Shown piece after piece: positions 9,434 through 20,559 of a stretch of DNA of 64,000 nt (positions are counted from its first letter, which is position 1; every line of letters starts with the position of its first letter). Source of the DNA: Asterias rubens. Lineage: Eukaryota > Echinodermata > Asteroidea > Forcipulatida > Asteriidae. The position numbers and the translations under genes were made by a program. The stretch is taken from assembly GCF_902459465.1 (NCBI RefSeq), contig NC_047068.1:15089195-15153194 (forward strand). The letters are read 5' to 3'. The notes beneath the pieces are model-generated. The model did not search any database and was not told where the DNA came from. It saw only the letters and a program-made list of their open reading frames with translations.

Positions 9434-12400
9434 TCACTCTGCACTCTCCAACATCCCGAATGCTTTGAGGACCTTGTGTTGCCTGGTGCCGTGCAGTTTC
9501 TTCAGGTCGGCAGCATACTGTTGTTCCCTCAGGAGCTCTTTGCGTTGTCCAGACAGCTGCACCTTGTGCTCGTTCAGTGCACGTGATTTCTGGATGAGTT
9601 TGAGAAGCTCTTGTCTGAGATCTCGGTTCTCGTCTTTGATACGAGTAGTGTGCTCTTGAAGACAGTGCATGGCCTCCTGTTTTAGTGAACGAAAGAAGGC
9701 AAAACATAAGCAATAGTCACTCAAGAGAGGTCACCTAACATCACAAGGCCATGGACAGCCACATGAAGGGTGGTCAGGTTGGTGTAGTGGTGTCTTGCCT
9801 CGCCTTCCACCTTTTGGATCCTGGTTCAAATCCCATCAGAGGCACTATGTGGATGTTACTTTAACACTGATCTCTAGGCTTGAAACTGGGCCTAGTCCGA
9901 GATTGATGTAAGTCAACACCGAGATGGACAACTCACCTTATTTGCCTGCCTCCCAACCTCCTGAATCTTGGATTCAGATTCTCCCTGATACTCTCTCTTC
10001 TCCTTCAGGAATTGAGACTTGAGTTTCTGGATGGTCTCTGTATGTTTCCCTCGCATCCTAAGGACTTCCTTCTCCAGGTCTCGTATCCTCTTCACCTGAC
10101 CTTCTTGAAGGCGCTGTCAAGTTCAAAATTTCAAAGTTTCAAACAATGTGATAAGCAGGGTCAATTGGTAGTGGTATTCACTGTTCATTATAGAGGTTTC
10201 ACAAGGCTAATGATACATCAACACTGAGTGTGTTCGTTATCGTGTTTTGCATCCAAGTTAACAACAGATACAGAGCTCATACACATTTTGAAAAACGGAT
10301 ACAGTTTTGCTGATTTTTGTGGCCAACATGTTTTTGTGGCCAACTGTACAGACAGCGTACGCGCAGCATTAATGGACTCTACTTTAGAATGCCAAAAGGA
10401 TGTTGATTCAAATTCTAACCGAGGCGCCTTTGGAACTTTTTCCTGCTAACCTTGTGCACTGGAAATCTAAAATCAAATTGCTCAAAAGATTTTTCTTAAA
10501 GGGAAACAATAGAATTTATTTGTCAACCAAGTCATATGTAAACGCAAAAGTGTTATAATGGCACACCATTTTAGAAAGACTTCTTGACCTTCCCTCTGTA
10601 CTTAAGCTTAGAGCGAAAAATGAACAGAGCAAGAATGCATCAATAAACTCACTATATTTAGGAAGAAACTATGAATAAATAGTAAAATTGCAATTACAAC
10701 CCTGTGTAAATCTCTTTTGTGGGAGTGTTGGCTCTCAAAAGAGCCGGTGTCAGAGCCTTTTTTAAGAGCCAACACTCCCACAAAAGAGTACTCGCAAGTT
10801 TACTGTTAAGTAATAGTTTCTTCCATGATTTATCCACATCATGCTAAACTTCAAACAAAACTTACTTTATATTCCTCTAGCTCATCCAGCTCTTTCCTCG
10901 TCTTTGCTAACTCTGCTTCCTTCTCCATTAAAGTATCTCTTAGAACTGGAAACAAAAATATATAAAGAGAATGAAATAGATTTGAGTCTTGAGTGGTCAA
11001 GAGCAGTGAACCCAAGTTCTGACCAAGTTTCATGGCTCCGTTTACCGCTTGCAGGGCAGTCGCCAAATTTCTGCGCTAGCTGTGAAGTGAAGAATGCCTA
11101 ACAACATGGAGTACGCATGCGCACATAAGGTTTATCGCGAATAGCAAAATATCAAGAGTTGAACCCACACAAAGATGCGTGCTTGAGTCGTGCATGACAA
11201 TATACACCGCATAGCAAACTACCCCATCCCTGCAAACCCGTGAAATACACTTGACGTAATCGCTGAATTCCCTGCTTCCACAAGTGCTGATTCTGTGCTT
11301 ACGGTAAGCAGAGTCATGAATTTGGGCACTGTTAAGACTGAGTCATCAGAGGGTGTGTTTGAATCCTGATCCATTTTGTACAGTTGTCATACAAATGTGG
11401 CATACAAAAATGAACTGTAAATGTTAATTTTTGCAAAGGGGATAAAGATTATAATTTGTTTTTTACCCTTACACGAATGTGCATAACATACATACATATA
11501 GGGCATTTGTATAGCGCAAGCACTGCATTATACTGCTTCTAATCATCGGGCTAGCACAGTGGTCTTTTCAGAGTTCTGTGAAAGAATCCACAGGCAAATC
11601 ACTCGGATGGGATTCGAACCCACAACCTTTGCATTGTTACAGCAGATGTCGTAGCACTAGACCACTGAACAAGCCAACTGGACCGCTCGGACTACATTCT
11701 GAATTACCTTTTTTCTTATCCTCGTACTCCTGCAGCATTTGTTCTTTTTGCTCGTTGATCATACGAATCTCTTGCTGATTCTGATCGCTCAATGTGACGA
11801 TGGTTGTCTGGCGTTTGTGTGCCTTCTTAGACATGTAAGACATGTACTCATGCTGGAAAAGATACCATCAAAATCCCCAATGAGTAAACAAGCTGCATAT
11901 TATTATGCTGTGCAATGACCGAGATACATTACAGTCACTGGACACATTTCGTAATTGTCTAAGACCAGTCTTCTCCCTTAGTGTTTCTCAACATGTGCAT
12001 AAAATCACAAACCTGTGAAAATTTGACTCAATTTGTCGTCTAAGTTGCGAGATAATAATGAAAGAAAAAAAACCGTGTCACACGAAGTTGTGTGCTATCA
12101 GGGGACCTCGAAATCAAATTCAAGCGGTCTAGTGTAAACTGAAGGCACTGCTTTAAAAAACTTAAACATTAGTGGCTTCTTGTATGGTGTTTGACAAACA
12201 TTACAAATATTATTTAATGCTACACCACCCAAAGAAACTTACACTTTCCACCCTAGTTTGATGAGCCTCTTGCTGTAACCATTCATTCTCCTTGCGACTA
12301 AGAGAAATAAGTTAAGAACAATTTCTCCCAAATGGCATTACAAATTACAATTTATAATTCAAATGAGTACATTTCAGCAGTCTCCCTAATCTGTGGTCCG

Positions 12401-14264
12401 CTGACCAAATACCAGTTAAAACACCCGAGGACCAGTCAGAAATCAGTACAAATCGTCTGGCTGGCTGGATAAGTTTTGAAAAGTATCCCTACTAAACATG
12501 AAATGCGGACTGGTGAAAAAAATGGCGGACTAGTAAAACAACAAGATAACTGGTCCCACAGGCTAGTCTGTCACTGAACAAATTAAGGGCAAACACTGCT
12601 ATCATGCATTCAGGCCCAAATGAACTAAAAATGGCGAGTAGGAAGCAGCAATGTCAAAATCACCATAGACCCGAGATCAGCCCTTTAAAATAGACTTAGA
12701 CACTTTGTAATAGTTCAAAATCAAAGTTCTCTGTTTACATTCTGTCAACCCTTCTGGACAGGTAAGGGTATAATTTGAGCTAAATTAAAGGAACACATCT
12801 TTCTACCCATATGCATTTTATAACAAACGCTTTTCAAAGACCAACCCGTCCGATCCAAGGCAACAGGTTTCTTTAAGTGGTGGCCGGATGCAGAGTTTTA
12901 GCTCTAGAAAACAACACAGGGTTATGTTTATTCAAGGATACAGTTCCTCCACCTTCTTCTTGATGCTTGCAAGTTCCTCAGTGAGAGTATCCAACCTGAT
13001 GAGAAAAAAAAACAGCAAATAAATTTAACAACAGATGAATGAAAGCAAAATTCATAAAAAACACAACACATCAAGAACTACATTTCCGCATGTAAAATAT
13101 TCATTTAGAGTTAGTTGCAATTATAATCACTGATAATTGTCACCCTCCATTGTCGATGGTCGCAGACAGAAGGATGGAGGGTTATGATTACCGCAACTTA
13201 CTACTGTAGAGTGTTATGCCTTCAAGACCAGACTGAACAGTGTCACCTTCAGCTAATTACCCATCCCCCCACACAAAATGCTTAAAATGCCTTTACTTGC
13301 ACAGAGTGCGTATCTTTTTATGCCTTGAGTTTTTGTCTGCACCTGCTAGTTTGCACCTCAACCAATGTGCGAGTAGACTCCAGAGGAGGTTGCTGCACAG
13401 TATAGGAAAATGATGAATTGCAATCTGTTCTCAGCACTCCAACTTCACGCAGACAACAACAAGTATTCAAAATACATAATTTCTTGCTTATTAGTAGACG
13501 AAGTAACTGGGGTGGGGCGCTGTATTTCTTATTTCAAAATTTTGACATTATCGAGCTAGTAGGCTTATGACCGATATTGTAAAAATTTCGAAAAAAGGAA
13601 TATAGTGCCAGTATGACCGTTAATGTCAAAATTTTGAAAAAAATTAATACAGCGCCCCAGTTACTGGGTCTAGCTAATAATAATATTTATTGACATATGG
13701 CAAGGAAAATGTTGCTATGAAAAAGTAACAATATCCGATTAGCCCTCAGGAGGAGGGTTACGTTATCGCAACTAGTCACAGTATTATGACGTCAGTGAAT
13801 ATGCACCGTCACTTTGTATGCAACAGAGGAGTCAAACCTCTGGACAAGCAATATTTTTTGGGAATTTGAAATTCTTGCTCTTTATTAAGTTTAATTTTAA
13901 AAGAACGTAAAACAAGAACTTCAAAATCAGTTCTTTTTTGGTGGATGGAAATAGAATGTTTATGACTATGACAATGACCAAGTCACAACCATGACATAGG
14001 TCGAGAAAACGTTAATATAAGAGGGAGCCTTCAATTTCAAACCAAGTAAAGAAGATTAAAAAACTTGCATTGAAATGAAAGTTTGAGTTGACTTGGAAAA
14101 AACTATCTCATCATTAAATCATAAAATTTTTCATAATTTACTCACTCTGCTTTCAACAAGTTCTCCTTCTCAGTCGGTTCTGGAGCTTCATAGTTTTCCT
14201 CTCCGTCATCCTTTTTCCCTTTTTTGCCCTTTTTACCCTTACCTTTACCTTTCTTTGGAGGCAT
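9434..14264 (-). CDS. CCDC166: Coiled-coil DUF4515 protein, CCDC166-like
   Basis: Coding exons in transcript order: 14264-14146, 12995-12942, 12297-12243, 11852-11708, 10945-10866, 10113-9937 and 9676-9434. All phases agree and give 290 aa. The protein opens with a lysine/glycine-rich tail (MPPKKGKGKGKKGKKG) and is then almost entirely heptad-rich coiled coil. Segments such as ENEWLQQEAHQTRVESHEYM, ELDELEEYK, IRDLEKEVLRMRGKHTE and ENRDLRQELLKL follow the layout I recall for human CCDC166 and its DUF4515 relatives (CCDC121, BBOF1). The human protein has an added C-terminal tail missing here. The family has little established function; BBOF1 acts at ciliary basal bodies, so a cilium or cytoskeletal role is only a guess. 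The stop codon overlaps a GTGAGT donor, so a slightly longer spliced isoform is possible. It is divergent from LSM11 with 344 bp between start codons. Confidence 0.85.
9760..9925 (+). mobile_element. tRNA-derived SINE
   Basis: Carries an A-box-like ggttggtgtagtggtgtctt and a B-box ggttcaaatccc at tRNA-like spacing, followed by a non-tRNA tail (actatgtggatgttacttta). It sits in the last intron of the CCDC166-like gene. It is not a functional tRNA: no acceptor stem pairs. Confidence 0.7.
10712..10788. repeat. Perfect 24-bp arm hairpin (family E)
   Basis: The arms 10712-10735 (ctcttttgtgggagtgttgg...) and 10765-10788 are exact reverse complements, separated by 29 nt that themselves contain gagccggtgtcagagcc. 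Related half-copies with gagccaacactcac or gtgttggttctgaaaagaac occur at 25255-25320 and 53240-53300. It is intronic. Confidence 0.8.
11023..11329. repeat. Fold-back family H copy
   Basis: Left part ccaagtttcatggctccgtt with gcgctagctgtgaagtg and gaatgcctaacaacatggag; right part gaattccctgcttccacaag and gcttacggtaagcagagtca. The same blocks, in fold-back arrangement, recur at 34925-35185 and 47998-48245. It is intronic to the CCDC166-like gene. Confidence 0.65.
11490..11695 (-). mobile_element. tRNA-like SINE fragment
   Basis: Contains gggattcgaacccacaacct, the reverse complement of a B box, and on the far side ctagaccactgaacaagcc, a decayed A-box region, so the tRNA-like head reads on the minus strand. 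It ends just before the exon at 11708-11852. Confidence 0.6.
11938..12175. mobile_element. Family T MITE fragment
   Basis: Shares actggacacatttcgtaatt, gaccagtcttctccctta, gtttctcaacatgtgcataa and cacacgaagttgtgtgcta with the complete copy at 28374-28759. The right end is lost. It is intronic to the CCDC166-like gene. Confidence 0.7.
12785..12876. mobile_element. Internally deleted family A MITE, 92 bp
   Basis: The left terminus TTAAAGGAACAC is joined directly to the right half (atctttctacccatatgca) and runs to the right terminus with TTAA at 12873-12876. Both ends and both TTAA sites are kept while about 300 bp of the fold-back centre is gone. It is intronic to the CCDC166-like gene. Confidence 0.8.
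13113..13205. repeat. Fold-back family B hairpin
   Basis: Left arm ttgcaattataatcactgat...caccctccat, right arm atggagggttatgattaccg, then caactta. It is an imperfect inverted repeat of about 90 bp. Relatives with ggagggttacgttatcgcaa are at 13752-13780, 41240-41275 and 41932-42082. Confidence 0.65.
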
Positions 14265-14608
14265 TTCGAATGTTTGAACGACGAAATGAGAGATTAATTT
14301 TGCAGTTTGACAGCCAGTTGTGCATGCAGTTTGATACCTGTTACGACAATACTATTACACACGTAAATTAAAAGTGCATAAACGGGTACCAGACTATAAA
14401 TCTCGGTTGTCATGCAAATGATTCAGTTTATTTTAATTATAAAAACATAATTTGGCAACATTTAAACCAAATATAAAACTTGTTAAACTCCCTAAATTAA
14501 AAGATAAATTTGAAATATTTAAAATTTACAAATCTTAATTTTGTTTGCAATAAATATAAAAACTTTGTGTCAAAATTAAATAGCTTTGGTTTAGATTTAA
14601 GATTCAAA
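14265..14608. promoter_or_regulatory. Candidate bidirectional promoter
   Basis: These 344 bp separate the start codons of the divergent CCDC166-like (-) and LSM11 (+) genes, so both promoters and 5' UTRs must lie in or overlap it. It is AT-rich and no TATA box is clearly placed. The LSM11 start region, caaaATGGCTGCGcc, resembles a YY1 site overlapping an initiator codon; that is a motif resemblance only. Confidence 0.55.
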
Positions 14609-17600
14609 ATGGCTGCGCCCATGAGCGAAGAAACGATGTCTGAACCAGAGGAAGAAGAACCGGGGGAAATCAACGAAATCAACCCATTATCTCCCTACTT
14701 CAATCCTTTAAAAGCTTTATACTCCTCGAAGATTGCTCTGCCTTTCCCTGAGGCATCAGTGTTCGACAATTTGTACCAGTATGAAAGGGTTACAGGCAGC
14801 CGTGAACAAGCACGACAAGGGGGAGTCCGAGACCGGGGAAAGGATGGTGGAGCCGCCGGGAGCAGGGCCGCTTCACACGGCGGGCAGCCCCATGGTCCGT
14901 CACTGTCGGTGCCGGTGGCACAACAGAACATTAAGAGCTCCCGACCGGTAAGATTAATTGGGAATTGAAAGCCCATCCAAACCAAAAAACAAACAAAGTA
15001 AAAAACAAAACAACAAAAACAAATCTTAAATTAAAATCAATATTGGCAATAACAAACCAAAATTGTATTAAAAAAGGTCTCTCTATAATTAAGTAAAGTT
15101 TTAGGTGGTTAAAAACATGTTTGTTTGCATTTTAATGCAAATAAATTTTCCCCAAAGTTTTCATAAATTACAAATTCTAATTCAAAACTAAACAACAACA
15201 AAATTCATAAAATGTCACTAAATAAAATAAAATGATAGGCCTATTATTATACTATTATGCAAATACAATACATTTCAAAAGTGTAAACAAATATGGAAAG
15301 TTCATGTATCGCATTGTATACATTTTATTGGAGAAAGGGAAAAATAACATAAGACTCTGAAAGTCAAACCTTAATCATTATTAACAACTCCGGAACTTTA
15401 TTTATCATCTGTACTCTGTAGCTCTGTCAAACTGAAATTAATTTGGTGATGATTGCTGGAATTTTTCTTGAACTTTTTCCCCCATCAGATTCAGAGGCGA
15501 AATGAACCAGTACAGCTTGGGACTGGATTTAGAGCAACTAAGGACATGCTTATTGACACACAGAAGTACAAACCTGTAGTCTACAGAAATGCTCTTACAA
15601 GAATGTCAGGTTTGTAACAAGAAAAAATAAACAGAGTTGAACAAAGCAAAAAAAAAAAAAAAGGAAACAAATTACAGGGATTTAAACCATCGACCTCCAG
15701 TTTAACCTGCCAGCGTGTTTACCAACTGAGCTATCTAGACACCTGTGTTAGCAGTTAGTATTTTTTTGGCAGTATCTTTATTGGGTTTACCCAAAATATG
15801 AGCCCAATGAGTACCTATTTTTGTTTATTTTCTTGTTGACAGAGTATGCCACTGGACCGTTATCAGTCCTGTTTCGCTGCATGAATGAGCGCTGTAAGGT
15901 CAGGGTCTGTACAAGGTCTTTCAAGGGGTTACGGAGCATCTGCACCGGATATGTAGTCACATTCGACAAATTCTTCAATATGGTAAGTTGAGATCGCTGT
16001 TCATCTTAGGAATTTGTTTACAATTTAGAATTAAAATTTAAAGATAGTTCTTACCATTATTTCCTGTTTCCTCCTAGGCCCTCGTCGATGTGGATGAAAC
16101 ATGGAGAAGGCCCTCTACTGGTCAGCGATTTTACCATGAGGAGAAATTGACATTCTCAAAGGTATATTACACTAACATATTTACAGTGAGAAGTAGCAAC
16201 AGTCACATCAGCTGGATCGATTCAAGAGCTACTGGTTCCAGAGTTATTTATCACTTTACATTGCAGTGTTTTCCCATTAAAATTGCAGGAACTCTGAATC
16301 CTGATGCTGTCTTTTGGTTTTATAAGGATTTGAAGAATGGCCCATTAAAGAGATGAGGTTAGTATGTATCCCAATCAAAATTGTTTGGCTCGAAACATTT
16401 TGTAACTGGGTGACTTTTTTCTTCTTCAGATAATGGAGAGTACAACATATAATCCAAAGGATTCTGTCAAGTTAACAGAGTTTGACAATTCAAAAGCACA
16501 GCGTTCAACAGAGACAAGACAGCTGCAGAGGGAGACTGCAGCTTCAACATCACACCCTAGAAGGAGTTCCAGTTTGCCAGATAGAGACAGACTCCGGACA
16601 TTAGAAACGTCTGGTTCAACAGAGGTAGGAGCAAAGCCATCTCCCTCACATTCCAGAGACGGAGGACAACTGGACCAAAACAAAAGCAAAGATTTGCACG
16701 AGAGGAGAAGCAAACATACAAAGGAACAAAGTCACAGACCTTCACAAGAATACAAAGAAAAGGACTTTAACAAAAACTCACAAAAGCACGTTCCAAAAGG
16801 TTCGCTTGAGAGCAGTCGCAAGGAATCAGAGAAGCACAGTCACAAAGCTATGCAGGAAAGAGGTCGACCAGAATCACGAGAGAGCAGTCGCAAAGGTTCA
16901 CAGAGAAGTAGTAGTTGCAAAAGTTTGCAGGAGAGCAGTAGAAAAGATTCTGAAGAGCTCAGAGTGAAAGCCACCCAGAAGAAGAGTCGCAAAGATTTGC
17001 AGGATCGAAGTTCAAAACATGGAGAAAGAAAAAAGGAAAAAACAAAAAAGGACAAGAGACATGAAAAGGTGAAGAAGAGTGAAAAAGATTCGCAAGATTC
17101 TCTGTCAAGAACAGGTACTACAGATAAGGAAGCAGAAGGAGGTGGTTCAGCAGAAGATGAAGATGACATTGAATTGCTGCAGAAGCGTTTTGCTGCTTTG
17201 CAGAAGGAATTAACAACGCTATCTGATGATGATACAGAGACACAGGAGGAAGAGGGAGAAGAGGCAACAGAAACTGACATTGAAACTCTCCAGAAGCGTT
17301 CCGCGGCTCTTCTGAAGGAATTAACAACTCTCTCTGATGATGCGACAGAGGAGGGACAGGAGGCGGCAGAGGGAGCAACAGAAACTGACATCGAATTGCT
17401 GCAGAAGGGTTCTGCTGCTCTACAGAATGAATTGACATTGCTCCCTGTTGATGAGACAGCGGCACAGGATGAGGATCCGGGAGGGGGAGCAACTGTAATG
17501 GAATCTCTCCAGAAGCGTTTTGCTGCTTTGCAGAAAGAATTATCAACACTCTCTGACGATGAGGAGGAGGGGAAGGGTGAGAAAGGGACAACAGAAACTG

Positions 17601-17947
17601 AAATAAAGAAAGCAGACTTAGAATCGGTCACAGATTCTCAAATCATAAATAGTGGCCAACCAACGACACAATTGGCTGAAGGGTCAAATGAGGTCATTGA
17701 CATCAAATGTCAGGCAGAGCCTAGTTTAGTGGGGAAATTTGAAATAACACAACATAGCAAGGCTGTGGTTCACAAGGAGACTGATGTTGAACATACTGAA
17801 AGTGAAGCTAGAACTAAAGAAAAGATGAGGGGTGGGAGATTGAAGATTAAACCTGAAGACTTTAAGAGGAGGCACGTGAACCAGTTGTTCATTCGAGGCG
17901 ATAATGTGGTGCTTGTATCTGTGGACAGTAACTTACTACCGAGATAA
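14609..17947 (+). CDS. LSM11: LSM11, U7 snRNP Sm-like protein
   Basis: Subunit of the U7 snRNP ring that replaces SmD2 and drives 3' processing of replication-dependent histone pre-mRNAs in the nucleus. Exons: 14609-14947, 15489-15609, 15843-15982, 16078-16161 and 16430-17947; phases agree and give 733 aa. The acidic N-terminus leads into NPLKALY and FPEASVFDNLYQYE, matching the conserved N-terminal segment that binds FLASH in vertebrates. The Sm1 region spans about residues 150-215 (KVRVCTRSFKGLRSICTGY, VTFDKFFNMALVDVDET). Sm2 is at the C-terminus (RHVNQLFIRGDNVVLVSVD, about 709-728). Between them lie about 480 residues: a Ser/Lys/Arg-rich stretch and then four helical repeats at 475-620. 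Human LSM11 is about 360 aa with a much shorter linker. M1 was chosen because the upstream open frame is AT-rich and unconserved; M5 is an alternative. Confidence 0.95.
15660..15752 (-). mobile_element. tRNA-derived SINE head in LSM11 intron
   Basis: Read on the minus strand, an A-box (tagctcagttggtaaac) and a weak B-box (gatggtttaaatccc) are present at tRNA spacing. Close relatives lie at 19575-19755, 21170-21325 and 34770-34900. Confidence 0.75.
17168..17608 (+). repeat. Four-fold coding repeat inside LSM11
   Basis: Repeats start at 17168, 17279, 17390 and 17498 (37, 37, 36 and about 36 codons). Each begins with a helical block of the form LQKRFAALQKELTTLSDD and ends in an acidic spacer rich in E, T and G. 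The blocks are similar but not identical in DNA, and the lengths keep the frame, so this is a coding repeat rather than a DNA satellite. No domain family was recognised. Confidence 0.9.
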
Positions 17948-18146
17948 TACCTTCAAATCTATGCACTGCGCCCAATTTCATACAGTGGCTTTAAAGGCCA
18001 TGTCACTCGGGCAATTTTTTTCAGGCATTTGGATGCAACAACTTGCACTACATGTTTATGCAAAAGGAACACTTCAACAGCAACTCACTGTCCCCAAGAA
18101 AATAATGGTGAAACTTTAATGTGAATCATTGAATGTTCTTATTTAA

Positions 18147-18508
18147 GATTGCCTGGAACTGTTTGGCTGTAAATTGCCTCGTGTGATGTGGCCTTTAGCA
18201 AAAACACTGTGTGGCACTTGGATAAAAGAAAAACAGTTGTATTTGAAAACAAAAGATTTTTTAATTTTATTGAAAACTCAATAGATCAAGATAATGTATG
18301 ATTTCAGGTCCAGTACTTTGCCACAAAGATTGCCTGGAACTGTTTGGCTGTAAATTGCCTCGTGTGATGTGGCCTTTAGCAAAAACACTGTGTGGCACTT
18401 GGATAAAAGAAAAACAGTTGTATTTGAAAACAAAAGATTTTTTAATTTTATTGAAAACTCAATAGATCAAGATAATGTATGATTTCAGGTCCAGTACTTT
18501 GCCACAAA
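18147..18508. repeat. Exact 181-bp tandem duplication
   Basis: Copy 1 is 18147-18327 and copy 2 is 18328-18508, each starting gattgcctggaactgtttgg. I found no difference between them. It lies 200 bp past the LSM11 stop, probably in the 3' UTR. It could be a recent duplication or an assembly artefact. Confidence 0.9.
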
Positions 18509-18999
18509 GATTTTCCATTTCTACATTATCTTGATTCTGGTGTTACAAAATTTTCATTGCCACAGTTTTTTTAAATATATTTCTACATCATACTGAAGTC
18601 AGCTTAGTGTTTTACACAAGGTATAAATTATTTTACCATGTTTTGGAACAGTCTCAATTAATTATACAACTTTATATTATAAATGGGAAAACAGCTCAAT
18701 TTGTTTTGATGTTTGGTATAGTTTAAGTTAGCATTTAAAAAGTAGCTTACTTTTGAGAACATGATTTTATGAACAAATTCAATCGAAATAGTAATACTTA
18801 AAAGATTTGATTTCAACTACACCTTACAAGCAACATAAATACAAAATACTCCATTAAAAAGTATTCACAAATACTTTCCCAGAAAAAAGGAAAAAATGCT
18901 TTGGTTCTTCTCTTTTTGCCCCAAGATAATTAATTGATCCCCCAAAAAGGGGATAAACCAACCAAATTGGAAGTATTCTTATAAGTGAGATGTTTACAG
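18509..18999. other. AT-rich downstream DNA, no gene
   Basis: Very AT-rich sequence without convincing open frames; the LSM11 3' UTR may extend into it. A few ATTAAA-like words occur, but none can be singled out as the polyadenylation site. Confidence 0.4.
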
Positions 19000-19215
19000 T
19001 GTTCTAGTACTTGTACTTAGTACTCAAACTGTTCTAGTACTTGTACTCCGGGACTATCGTTTTGATGGTACTCGTACTTGGATAGCAAAGCACTCACAAG
19101 TACTTGAAGTCCATACTTGATACTCGACTGAAAAATAATTTGGTACATGTATTCAGAGATCCAAGTACTTAGTTCTTAGAACTTAGTACTTGGCTTTTGG
19201 ACTTTGTACTTGGAT
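19000..19215. repeat. Degenerate GTACTTG-rich tandem repeat
   Basis: More than a dozen occurrences of agtacttg, gtacttgg, tagtactt and similar words fill this stretch (for example ttctagtacttgtacttagt at 19009 and again near 19032). It is a diverged short-period satellite. Confidence 0.75.
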
Positions 19216-19574
19216 ATCAACATACCATAGTATTTTGATGGAAGTAGTCTTCTGGAGGACTGATGCTAGTCTAAGCTTAATAAACGGCATGCTTCCAGAT
19301 TGAAAGAACAAACTTGTAAAATTTGTTTCTTGGTGATCGTTCTTGTAATATTTTTGGTTATGCTATTAGTTAATGATAAAAACCCTCATACAACATAACG
19401 TAACAATAAAAATTACAAGGCGTTATTCCATCATGATCATAGTGCATATATAAAAGAAAGTAACATGGATATAGGTGATTCTTATGAGCTTTACAAAACA
19501 GAGATACAAGTTAACAGATTCCCTAATGACAGGAGGAAGATTGTTCCAAACCAATTGGGTCCAGCTACACTCAA

Positions 19575-19755
19575 TGTTTTTTTGACCCAGAACTTTGTTG
19601 GGTGTGGACCGAAGACGGACGACATATTATGGCCGGGACTTGAGCTTTCAACGGCCTGACTAACGTGCTGGCGCTCTACCAACTGAGCTATCTAGCCCTT
19701 ATGTTGGCAGTCCCCTTTTGTCAATATCTGTGTTTGGTGTGCCAGTCACAAGCCA
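19575..19755 (-). mobile_element. tRNA-derived SINE
   Basis: On the minus strand gggctagatagctcagttgg, tagagcgccagcacg and a B-box-like stretch before aagtcccggcc make a tRNA-like head. The SINE body cagtccccttttgtcaatat, then gtgccagtcac, is shared with the copy at 21170-21325. Confidence 0.8.
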
Positions 19756-20559
19756 TTGCTTTTGAATAAAGGCGTTAAATATGAACTCACATATTACTTT
19801 GTAATACTTTGGTAATGTCTGCAAAGTGCATCATAATATAAATTGGAATCTAAATCTACCAAATCATGTGAAAAAAGAAACAACACTTTTAAATCAAAAT
19901 ATTTGTTGGTAAACTGAATGACAAGATAGCAATATGGTAAAAAGAAATCTACTAAAAAACCTACTAACAAAAATTACAGAAACAGGCAAGCCTCTTTAGT
20001 GTTTTTAAATTTTTTTTATAGATTATTGAGGGCAAAAAACAAATTAAAAGATTATGAATGCAAAATATATTTTCTAAATCACACAACTAGCGATATGCGA
20101 ATTAGAACTTTTTTCATTTGTACCAACATGCCCATCGTGGCCACAAATGGGTGCAAGCTTTGACCACTTCCTTTCACATAAAGAGGTCAAAGCTATTAAT
20201 ATTTCTGTTGACATTTTTACTGAAAAAAGTTGATTAAAAAAACGAATAATACTAGCAAGTAATCTTGGCGTTCTGTGATTATTATACAAAAATAAATGGC
20301 CTCTAAGACCAAAGGTTATCAAATCCATACTGTCAATTAGAAGAAGAAAAAAACATTTTAATAATTTAATAAATAATCTCATTTACAAAACGACTTTTTC
20401 TTATACTGAAGATTTCATTCCAGAGGATGGCAGCAGGTCAAACAAGTTGTTGACAATTTCATTTTAGGCAAGTGAATGGACTCAACTTCTTAAAGATGGG
20501 GCAAATAATTGGGTTAACAGAAAAATCTCATTTTTATTAAGGGATTGTATATGTTTGGC

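Noticed and set aside
16840-17631. Long minus-strand serine-rich frames (263 and 157 codons)
   Set aside because: Complement of the LSM11 Lys/Ser/Glu-rich linker; the skewed composition keeps the antisense frames open. LSM11 Sm1 and Sm2 fix the coding strand.
19620-19700. Possible tRNA genes (also at 15700, 21250, 34830)
   Set aside because: They have A and B box remnants but no proper acceptor stem or anticodon loop, and carry shared non-tRNA tails. They are SINEs.
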